Source: a bacterium (lineage in GTDB: Bacteria; Pseudomonadota; Gammaproteobacteria; Berkiellales; Berkiellaceae). From it: a stretch of DNA of 26,519 bases. A program made the translations under genes and the position numbers. Under the pieces are notes generated by a model. The model was not told where the DNA came from, ran no database searches, and was given only the letters and a program-made list of their open reading frames with translations. This document shows, piece after piece, positions 1 through 7,575 of the stretch. The stretch is from NCBI GenBank assembly GCA_009927065.1, contig RFNU01000144.1, positions 1-26,519 on the forward strand, given 5' to 3'. How positions within the stretch are numbered: the first letter of the stretch is position 1; each line of letters begins with the position of its first letter.

Positions 1-57
1 CAGGGCGTGCTTGACCTTCCCGTAAACGAAAAGGATTGCGCACGTGTTTTGTTCAAT
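1..57 (+). repeat. 57-base dispersed repeat, copy A (coding orientation)
   Basis: The reverse complement of bases 1-57 matches 7390-7446 with two mismatches. An internal 26-base stretch recurs exactly, also inverted, at 21179-21204. In this copy it encodes the run QGVLDLPVNEKDCARVLFN inside the LRR-family tail, so it looks like a duplicated piece of coding sequence and not a non-coding element. The left boundary cannot be judged because the window starts here. Confidence 0.9.
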
Positions 58-300
58 CTTGATAGTGGTCATGGTGAATCAGAGCTGCAGCGGGCTTTTG
101 CACCAGTTGTTTGCATATTTAGACAAGCTGTCGGTAATCTCTATCTTCCTGACTCTATCGCCCCGCTCATTCTTAGTTATTTGTCACTTAAATACGTATC
201 TTTAATTGAGGATGTTCCCTTGCTCACTTTCAAGATACTAGAATGTCATGTAGCTGATGTGATGAGATCTATACTGAATCAGACAATAAACGCCCCATAA
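1..300 (+). CDS. C-terminal fragment of an LRR-family protein (5' end outside window)
   Basis: The reading frame is open from the first base and ends at TAA 298-300, so this is the last ~99 codons of a longer gene. A GTG at 7 could be a start, but the frame continues to the left edge and no ribosome site can be seen, so I treat it as partial. No LRR is visible in the piece itself. Its tail matches the C-terminal tails of the two LRR proteins at 7576-8940 and 19913-20998: a 'VLFNLD' strand (compare 'ICFNLR' and 'VRFKID'), then an 'RAFAP' element (compare 'RAMLP', 'RALP'), then 'LILSYL' (compare 'HCLSYL', 'MVLSFL'). Assignment to that family is inference from this alignment by eye. The hand-counted GC of bases 61-120 is about 47%, well above the AT-rich neighbours. 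The first 57 bases recur inverted at 7390-7446. Confidence 0.7.
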   Translation, partial: QGVLDLPVNEKDCARVLFNLDSGHGESELQRAFAPVVCIFRQAVGNLYLPDSIAPLILSYLSLKYVSLIEDVPLLTFKILECHVADVMRSILNQTINAP

Positions 301-352
301 AATCGAACTAATAAATTGTTTTTTTTTAAAATATTTTATTATTTGCTTATCA

Positions 353-3283
353 ATGGTCTATATGGTAGAAAAACATATAGATCTAGATGTGAATGCTTAT
401 CAAAAGAAAATTTTAACTGAAGTGATGCTGCAATATTCTAGGGATATTCAAGATTTATTTGCTACTGTCATTAATGATAACAGGACAACATCAAAAAAAA
501 TTCAAGCTATTGATTGTCTTTTGACTGTTCTAAAGGAGCCTGAGATCTTGATTATAGATCTTTTGGAGCATCTTGACTCAAAAAATACTCCTTCTCTTGA
601 GCAATATCGCCATGATTTGCTTGACAAAAAAAGATCAATTGGTCAGAAATACTTAGATTTTTTAAAATTATCAACCGCGTTCTTTGAAAACACTGTTCAT
701 TCTAGACAAGATGTTCCAGAACGTTATGCCATGATGAATCTCATCCACGCTGCATTCATTTTAAAACAGATCCAACAAGATTACCTTAATAATCAAAAAA
801 AAGGCAAATATAATCCTCTTGATCTTGCGATGAAAGAGTGTCAAGCAGAGTTTTCTTCTCTCAAAGAGTCTTTAACAACAGAAATCGAATCATTAAAGCC
901 TTTAGTGGATGATATTCAAGGGTTAATAAATACGGCGATTGATGAAGATATCAGCTTATTAAGTTTAAAAAAACGATTGAAAAGTCTACAAAAACACTAT
1001 CAAACAGATCCAGATCATAACGGCGTTTTTTTTCCAATAATTCGGTATGTTGGAAAAATTGCTAATCCATCTCAATCAAAAGATAATGCAGTAAAAGAGC
1101 TCGAAACTTTACAATCATTATTAAAATCCAGTCATTTTGAACATACTCATCTTACATTAGATCTGGATGAAAAAGTTATTCAGCCGCTTCTTACCAGTCT
1201 TGATCGTTATAAAGATTTATATCTGAAAACCTACAGGCAACGAAAAAAAATCTTCTTAAAAACAATAAACAGTGCAACTAGCTCTTTTTCCCCCTTGGAT
1301 GCTACAACTGAAGCTGAAAATGAAATTTTTGATGAATGGCGTTTGAGGTATCAAAAACAGATCACAGAGCATGGGTTATCCATTGCAAGATTTTTTGCAC
1401 AACGGAGTGAATATGGAAAAGAAAATTACTACAGCGACTTACAAAAAACTTTGCATAAAATAGTCGTCAGCGATATTAAACGTCATGCTGGTTTAGTATC
1501 TAAAAAGCAATCTCTTGGTCATCTTAATGATATTAATAAAGAATGCTATCTTAAGATGATAGGTAATCTTAATTATTCCGATTTCACTCCTCAAGAGATG
1601 AGTTACATTAAAGAGCTCATATCAACACAAAATAACTATCAATCTTATCTAGAAGCTTTGAGTCATTGGAAAGAGGTAAAAGAACACTATGCTGATTATT
1701 CTGATAGATCAGAAAAAGAATCAATGGTTAAAATGATAAAATCTTGCTTGTATTATCAGTATTTACTAAATTTGTCGCCACCGCAAAAACGCAAACTGCT
1801 TACAGATTATGCTGATTTACTAGAATTTTGTTTAAATTATAAAATCAAACCAAAAACTTTTCATCGCGGACTGAGTATTTTATTTGACTCAACGTTTTTA
1901 AAGGAGATTAAAACAGAGTCCAACCTCCCTGATATCAAGCGCACTCATCACGATGGAAAAACCAATTTAAGTTTTGAACTTATTTCACATCATGATCTTA
2001 AAACATTATATTGGGGTGATTTGATTGGGTCATGTATGCATATTGGCGGAGCATCCGCAAAGTATGTCCTTAATGTTCTAAGAGATCCAAATGCAGGCCT
2101 TTATCTTATTAAAGATGCTACTCAAGTAAATGCACCTAAAGCTATAGGGTTGATTTATTCCTGGATTAATCCACAAACAAATAATCTTGTTTTTGACTCT
2201 ATAGAAATTCTGGCTCAAGACAAAATTTCTGAATATTCTTCTAGCGTGGCGGCATTGTTGAGAGCAGTCTCAGACGAAATAACCATTACACAATCATCGC
2301 ATGGTATTGATCGTATTATGGTAGGTCTTGGTGGATTAACGCAGATTGTGTTTAATAAAGGTATTGAAGCATCATTGAGCCCTGAAGTAAAACCTATTGT
2401 CGAAGGTCAAATTGCACAACATCGTGATTCTTTTTCTCAGTTTTGTTTAGCAGAAAGTCCAATATTTACTCGCAAAAAAGAAGAAATTATAGCAAGAGAT
2501 CTGGGTAAAACCATGAAGATTTGGTTGGATTTATTGGGAACGAATTCTAAAAATCTTAATCTTTTTAAAAAAATATGTGATGAGGACTCAAGCGATGAAA
2601 TTTTCGCCTTTCTCAAATATATGATGATGAATGACAATCCTCAGGCGGAACAATTTGGACTGAAACAGATTATTCAAGATCTGTTCAACACTTATGATCA
2701 TCAGAAGAATTCTTTTTCTTTTAATCCAATAGGCCCAGGAAATAAGAAATCATTATTTCATTGGTTATTTGCTAAATGTTATGAAGATTATCAGCCTTTA
2801 ATGCTGAGGCTTGCCGGGATGATGACTCAGCAGGATATTAATCATCCAGATAATGCTGGTGTGACGGCTGTTCATTTAGCAGCGTATTATGGTTACACTG
2901 ATATTTTGAAGATTTTAATTCAGCGAGGGGGTAATCCTCATCTGAAAGATTTAAACAATAAAAGCGCTTTTGATTATGCACTTGAATACGACACAAAGCT
3001 CGAGACTATTTTTTTAAGTGGTTATAGCAAAAAAGAAAAAAATATTGGAGAAGAACATCTTACTTTACTTAAGCGAAGAAAAACCGATGTGCAAACATGG
3101 TTGAGCGATGTTTATCCAAGCGAAATGCCGGATTTATATGTTGAAAAACAGGGTCTTGTTCGTCATCCATCACAATTACTCTTTCAAATCAATCGAGGTT
3201 CCCCTGTCAGTGTAAAAGATCTTACAGATCACGACGATATGGATTTAGAGGATTTTTTTGACAGATTGAGTAAAAAAAAATAA
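353..3283 (+). CDS. Large ankyrin-repeat protein with an unassigned 'GSCMHIGGA' domain; predicted effector
   Basis: A 976-residue protein. Residues ~1-550 are mostly polar, Lys/Glu-rich and helical, with a coiled-coil-like stretch at ~160-225. Residues ~550-665 look like a compact alpha/beta domain: a 'WGDLIGSCMHIGGASAK' segment, then 'NAGLYLIKD', 'AIGLIYSW' and 'LVFDSIEI' strands, then a helix and 'IDRIMVGLGG'. The strand order is reminiscent of acetyltransferase-like folds, but I cannot assign a family. Residues ~832-895 hold one good ankyrin repeat ('GVTAVHLAAYYGYTDILKIL') and part of a second. The C-terminus is acidic then basic ('MDLEDFFDRLSKKK'), compatible with a C-terminal translocation signal, which is inference only. 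The start is the ATG at 353; an in-frame ATG at 362 is equally possible. No Shine-Dalgarno is visible and the leader is A/T-rich. No signal peptide or membrane segment is seen. Function is unknown; a host-directed role is inferred from ankyrin repeats and context. Confidence 0.85.
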   Translation: MVYMVEKHIDLDVNAYQKKILTEVMLQYSRDIQDLFATVINDNRTTSKKIQAIDCLLTVLKEPEILIIDLLEHLDSKNTPSLEQYRHDLLDKKRSIGQKYLDFLKLSTAFFENTVHSRQDVPERYAMMNLIHAAFILKQIQQDYLNNQKKGKYNPLDLAMKECQAEFSSLKESLTTEIESLKPLVDDIQGLINTAIDEDISLLSLKKRLKSLQKHYQTDPDHNGVFFPIIRYVGKIANPSQSKDNAVKELETLQSLLKSSHFEHTHLTLDLDEKVIQPLLTSLDRYKDLYLKTYRQRKKIFLKTINSATSSFSPLDATTEAENEIFDEWRLRYQKQITEHGLSIARFFAQRSEYGKENYYSDLQKTLHKIVVSDIKRHAGLVSKKQSLGHLNDINKECYLKMIGNLNYSDFTPQEMSYIKELISTQNNYQSYLEALSHWKEVKEHYADYSDRSEKESMVKMIKSCLYYQYLLNLSPPQKRKLLTDYADLLEFCLNYKIKPKTFHRGLSILFDSTFLKEIKTESNLPDIKRTHHDGKTNLSFELISHHDLKTLYWGDLIGSCMHIGGASAKYVLNVLRDPNAGLYLIKDATQVNAPKAIGLIYSWINPQTNNLVFDSIEILAQDKISEYSSSVAALLRAVSDEITITQSSHGIDRIMVGLGGLTQIVFNKGIEASLSPEVKPIVEGQIAQHRDSFSQFCLAESPIFTRKKEEIIARDLGKTMKIWLDLLGTNSKNLNLFKKICDEDSSDEIFAFLKYMMMNDNPQAEQFGLKQIIQDLFNTYDHQKNSFSFNPIGPGNKKSLFHWLFAKCYEDYQPLMLRLAGMMTQQDINHPDNAGVTAVHLAAYYGYTDILKILIQRGGNPHLKDLNNKSAFDYALEYDTKLETIFLSGYSKKEKNIGEEHLTLLKRRKTDVQTWLSDVYPSEMPDLYVEKQGLVRHPSQLLFQINRGSPVSVKDLTDHDDMDLEDFFDRLSKKK

Positions 3284-3586
3284 CAATCTAGCACGTTATT
3301 GTTTTGTTAAAGATACTAACATTCCCTTCGAATAACCGCTTTGAGTCAAGATATTGCAGCAAAAGATCTTCAGGTTGCGGGAAGATCGGGCGCAAAAAGA
3401 AGAAGCTGGACTACAATGGCTTTAGTGATTTAGTAGCTGAAGTAGATTAAAGAGTTGCTCTGTTTTTTAATTTAACATAGGTTAAAAGTTAAGCCATTAT
3501 TTTATTTTTTATATGAAAATATTATTTCACAGCGTATCTGCTTTAAGAGATAATAGTCAAAATAAAATAAATATATTTTTTTTAAT
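3284..3586. other. Intergenic region with possible coding debris
   Basis: 303 bases between the two ankyrin genes. Right after the stop codon, AATAAC (3279-3284) and GTTATT (3295-3300) can pair around a 10-base loop and are followed by GTTTTGTT; this is a weak terminator candidate. Bases ~3318-3450 are richer in G+C than the flanks and read as protein-like on both strands. Minus strand 3410 to 3288 gives an open stretch containing 'PQPEDLLLQYLDSKRLFEG', and a plus frame ends in 'NGFSDLVAEVD' before TAA 3448-3450. Neither has a good start, so this is probably an old gene remnant. Bases 3451-3586 are A/T-rich leader for the next gene, with no clear ribosome site. Confidence 0.4.
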
Positions 3587-6500
3587 ATGCCGATTATCAA
3601 TTTAGCTTTACTTGAAACTCTCAATCAATTAGATAGGTTAGAGGATCTTTCTGCTGAAGACTTAAGCGATTTGAAAGAGAGAGTTTTCCATGATACGCTT
3701 TTTAATTCTTTATCGTCGGTTCAAAGATTTTTAAAGGATGAGTTGGATTTTTCTACAGATATCCATACTGAAAGATTATCTCTTCAAAAAGAGCGTGGCC
3801 ATACTTGGCTGTGTCAGCGTGCTCCCATTCCTCAAGGTTTGTGGGGCATTAAAGAAACCTTGCACAGTGTTGTTTGTTATTTGAACACAAAGGGATTGAT
3901 TACCTTAAAACATACAATGTCTAACAAACGCTCTGTAGGACAAAAAAACCTTAGCGAGATCTTTAATCCCAGTAATCTATCAAATATAACGCTAGACCCT
4001 TTTAGGACTCAGGTTCCATTATCAGTGATCATTGAAGAAGAAACAGATTATCAACGATTAAAATTTCTAAGATACTATTTAATGAAAGGTGCTTTAAATC
4101 TTATACAAAGTGATTTTGAGACCTTTATTCAGGCACAATCCAAAGCATTTCAAGAAAAACGTCGTACTAAAATTGCGGGTACTTATTTAGGTCATTTGAA
4201 AGAAAGCTTGCTTTCTGGTAGTGATCGTCGTGAAGGATCGCTAGGCTATAAAAATTATCCTGTCATTTTTTTTCAATACGTACGGTATTGTGAAGTAGAA
4301 AATGATTGGCATTTATTACTCGATTCTTTTTATGATAATGCAAAAGCGCATTCTGAAGAAATCGATATTGATGAAAATGAAGATCCTACAAGATCTAATG
4401 ATTATACTTGTTTTGCTGGCGCGGCTGAACGAGTGTGTCTTGTTTGTGATGGTTTATCACGATCCCTTAACGAGGAGGTTTTAACAATATACCGGCGTTA
4501 TGCCATTGCTCTTGAAGATCTTTTCAAAGGGAGCTTGGAGGAGAGTAATCAATTTTATAAAAGCTTATTACTTGCTAGTTATTATGGACAGTATTCTGTT
4601 AAAGAAAAAGAATCTGTAGCCGTTTCATCGTCTTTTATGGCAAATGAGCATCCTATGACAGAAGAGATTTATGCTTTACTCTCCACCCATACGCCACTCT
4701 TAGCTAAAAAGATCATCAAAAAAAGACAGCGGTTATTCGTTGATTCCTTAGGTCTTAAAGATGTTTTATCATTGCTTGTTGAATCGGATTTAACGTTACC
4801 TGAAGGACTAGAAAATCAACTGTTAGAGAATGAATTTTTTGTTGTGAATTATAAAGAGAGAGGATGGGTCAATAAGATTAATCCTGATTTTTTTCGTAAG
4901 AACGTTCATGCGAACGAATTACTCTTAATGGAGATATTAGAACCTTACGAACACGATCTGCGTAAGGCTTTATTAAAAGATCGTTTAAAAACTGTTTTAG
5001 GCTTTGAACGATCTTCGAAATTAGTTTTACAGGCGGCTGTGAATGAAGAAATCTGTCTTCCTGCTTTACTAGAAAAAAGATTATTGGACTTAGGCATTTT
5101 AGAAAAGATAGTGATTCCCGATCTTGACATTGATCCTGATGAAGAACGAGATATTGCTAACTTTGCAGAACTCATAGATGCTTTATCTGAAGAAAGTGAA
5201 TTGCCGCAATCTTTGTTACTCCTGGCTTTGTTTGAGCAAGCTTATCATCGTCAACGAGTTGAAGATCAATCATGGACAGATTATATTGTGTCATCATCTC
5301 AATCAATAGCGTGTAAAGCACGCCATGAGAAAAAAGGATATCAGTCGCTGATCTCTTGTTCTGAGATCTCAACTTATGGATTATCTGCTCTTTCCGAAAA
5401 TCATATTATTGAGATGGAAGAACAAATTGTTAATCAATGGTGCCATCAATCCAATTTAAATATACGATTAAATTTACCGACATTAGCATTAGTAAACAAA
5501 GAGAGACTGACTCAATTGAAAAAAATTTATTTGAGATTAGATTCTCTTGAATATGATGATCTTAATAGCAGCGATATTCTTGATTACTGTGATGGAGATA
5601 TTTTAGAAGCTCTTTATATCGATAATGAGCTTCCTTCAGATCAGCTCAATGATTTATTAGTAAAATCAATAGATCGTCCACATACAGGATTGATAGGGGT
5701 TATTCTAAAAACAGAAAATGAAGACTTTTCTTTTCAGATTAATGATATTTTTGAGTTAGCGCGCGATGCTTTTCATGTTGATAAAAAAGAGTTAGCACTT
5801 TTCTTATTAACTGAATTTTCAAAGATACGTTATGGCACGAAAGAGAATTTGCTTTGTGCTCATATTCGCCGTAAACAGATTCATGTTGCAGAGCTTCTTT
5901 TAGAGCTAGGCTGCATTCCAGACCCGATTGATTTTGATGACAAAACAGCTTTAGGTATTGCCTTAGATGTGAAGAGCATCGCAGGTGTTAAAGCTCTTTT
6001 AAAACATGGCGCCGATCCTGATATCAAGTCAGCAGATGATTACCCTGTGCATTTGGCTGCTCAACACACTTCAAAGCAACTTATGTGTTTGCTTGACTTA
6101 TTTCAGGCGGATTTAAATGTGGAAGATGACAACGGAAACACGCCACTGATGATAGCGATCAAGGATCATAACACCCAAGTCATTGATTTTCTTTTAGAGA
6201 GAAAAGTTAAGCTTGATCATCGTAATCTTGATGGTGAAAATGTTTTAACATTAGCACTTAAAGCGGGATTAGATTATTACGCAACTGAATTTTACCGTCA
6301 GGGCGTTAAATTAAAAGAGAAAAGATACGCCAAACAGGAAAGCTTAACCGTTTTTTATGCAATAGAGAACGGGTGTAAAGATTTTATTAATATCTTAATT
6401 GAGCAAGGTTATGATTTTTCACACGTCAATGATAACGGCCATAGCAGTTTAGTTGTAGCGATTTTGAATAATCAATTAGAAATTGCTTCATCTTTCATTC

Positions 6501-7366
6501 AAGCTGGCATTGATTTAGATCAATATCATGGTTGCATCAATACTCCTGTTATGGCTGCTTTCACTATAGGGGAGTTTGGAGTCCTGCGCCAACTTGTCGA
6601 TAAACACGTTGATTTAAATATTGTAAGACAAGATGGGCATACATTGCTCACGTTAGCTATTGAGTCAGAGAGTAAAGACGTTGTTGATATATGCCTTAAA
6701 CATCAAGAGCACTCAAGAAAAACCTTGCGTCGAGGACAAAAAAATCCTCTTATGCTAGGTATTAAGATAGATAATCCAGGTATTGTCGATAGTCTTCTTA
6801 AAAAAATAGATTTAGATGACTATAGTCAAATAAATCTTGTTTTATACGCTCTTGAAAATGATGCTGTTTATTCTTTATTTTGTTTGCTAGAGGCTGGGCA
6901 TGCTCTTGATCTGAACAATGCTCATCAATCCTGTTGTTTTAAGGTTATGATCAGCAATGATCCGGTACGATTCTTTTTAGTTATGAAAGAATCAATACCC
7001 GAATTAAGTGATCAGCTAGTTTTAGCATTAGTTGAGTTTTTTAGGCCATACAACACTTTTTTAGATCAAGATGATCAATTATATCTTGCCTGTATTACTG
7101 GCGATCAATCATTATTAACCGCCGATCTTCAAGCCATGATGATCTCTCATGAAAGCAATCTTTTAAATTTAGCGCAGCGCTTTAAGCAAGACAATATTTA
7201 TAATTTCCTTAGTAAAAAGATAGATGAAATAAAGCGAACTGATAAAAAAAGATCGTTGACTGAAAGCTTAGAATCTTCAATTCCCCTTTGGCCTACTGGA
7301 TTGAATTTATCCAGCACGTCGAAAAAGCAAAAGAATCAGTCTAAGCCCTCTATGAGCAATGCATGA
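3587..7366 (+). CDS. Giant ankyrin-repeat protein (1259 aa); predicted effector
   Basis: Residues ~1-750 form a region without recognisable repeats: helical, acidic in places (residues ~255-270 carry 'EEIDIDENEDP'), with a cysteine-containing segment 'CFAGAAERVCLVCDG' at ~274-288. I cannot assign this part. Residues ~750-1140 are a long ankyrin array of about ten units, some well conserved ('GVKALLKHGADPDIKSADDY', 'NGNTPLMIAIKDHNTQVIDF', 'DGHTLLTLAIESESKDVVDI') and others degenerate. The last ~45 residues are basic and rich in Ser, Thr and Asn ('TSKKQKNQSKPSMSNA'), the kind of disordered tail common in type IV substrates, although that role is inferred. There is no signal peptide or transmembrane segment. 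The ATG at 3587 is the first Met and lies in an A/T-rich leader without a Shine-Dalgarno. It follows the 353-3283 ankyrin gene on the same strand but 303 bases away, so co-transcription is uncertain. Confidence 0.88.
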   Translation: MPIINLALLETLNQLDRLEDLSAEDLSDLKERVFHDTLFNSLSSVQRFLKDELDFSTDIHTERLSLQKERGHTWLCQRAPIPQGLWGIKETLHSVVCYLNTKGLITLKHTMSNKRSVGQKNLSEIFNPSNLSNITLDPFRTQVPLSVIIEEETDYQRLKFLRYYLMKGALNLIQSDFETFIQAQSKAFQEKRRTKIAGTYLGHLKESLLSGSDRREGSLGYKNYPVIFFQYVRYCEVENDWHLLLDSFYDNAKAHSEEIDIDENEDPTRSNDYTCFAGAAERVCLVCDGLSRSLNEEVLTIYRRYAIALEDLFKGSLEESNQFYKSLLLASYYGQYSVKEKESVAVSSSFMANEHPMTEEIYALLSTHTPLLAKKIIKKRQRLFVDSLGLKDVLSLLVESDLTLPEGLENQLLENEFFVVNYKERGWVNKINPDFFRKNVHANELLLMEILEPYEHDLRKALLKDRLKTVLGFERSSKLVLQAAVNEEICLPALLEKRLLDLGILEKIVIPDLDIDPDEERDIANFAELIDALSEESELPQSLLLLALFEQAYHRQRVEDQSWTDYIVSSSQSIACKARHEKKGYQSLISCSEISTYGLSALSENHIIEMEEQIVNQWCHQSNLNIRLNLPTLALVNKERLTQLKKIYLRLDSLEYDDLNSSDILDYCDGDILEALYIDNELPSDQLNDLLVKSIDRPHTGLIGVILKTENEDFSFQINDIFELARDAFHVDKKELALFLLTEFSKIRYGTKENLLCAHIRRKQIHVAELLLELGCIPDPIDFDDKTALGIALDVKSIAGVKALLKHGADPDIKSADDYPVHLAAQHTSKQLMCLLDLFQADLNVEDDNGNTPLMIAIKDHNTQVIDFLLERKVKLDHRNLDGENVLTLALKAGLDYYATEFYRQGVKLKEKRYAKQESLTVFYAIENGCKDFINILIEQGYDFSHVNDNGHSSLVVAILNNQLEIASSFIQAGIDLDQYHGCINTPVMAAFTIGEFGVLRQLVDKHVDLNIVRQDGHTLLTLAIESESKDVVDICLKHQEHSRKTLRRGQKNPLMLGIKIDNPGIVDSLLKKIDLDDYSQINLVLYALENDAVYSLFCLLEAGHALDLNNAHQSCCFKVMISNDPVRFFLVMKESIPELSDQLVLALVEFFRPYNTFLDQDDQLYLACITGDQSLLTADLQAMMISHESNLLNLAQRFKQDNIYNFLSKKIDEIKRTDKKRSLTESLESSIPLWPTGLNLSSTSKKQKNQSKPSMSNA

Positions 7367-7371
7367 TAATA

Positions 7372-7494
7372 TCATTCCTTTATACATGGATTGAACAAAA
7401 CACGTGCGCAATCCTTTTCGTTTAAGGGAAGGTCAAGCGCGCCCTGCTCTTTGTTTAAGCTCTTGTTATCGATCGTTTTTAACACTTGATAAGA
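7372..7494 (-). pseudogene. Fragment of an LRR-family gene tail (minus strand)
   Basis: On the minus strand, a 40-codon open stretch lies between a TGA at 7497-7495 and a TGA at 7374-7372. It has no start codon with a ribosome site. Its middle reads QGALDLPLNEKDCARVLFN, the same peptide as the beginning of the window except for two substitutions, then diverges into five unrelated codons and stops where the intact tail continues. This is a broken piece of the same gene family, left between the ankyrin and LRR genes. The 57-base identity block is listed separately. Confidence 0.6.
7390..7446 (-). repeat. 57-base dispersed repeat, copy B (inverted relative to copy A)
   Basis: Matches the reverse complement of 1-57 at 55 of 57 positions. 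Together the two copies form an inverted pair bracketing about 7.3 kb that holds the end of the first gene and both large ankyrin genes. Homology ends abruptly on the 7389 side. The 7447 side cannot be compared because copy A is at the window edge. Confidence 0.9.
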
Positions 7495-7575
7495 TCAAAT
7501 CAGTTGATTTACATTTCGTAACTATATTATATTTTTTATAAATCAAGCTAAAACTTTTGTGAGGTAATAGAGCAG

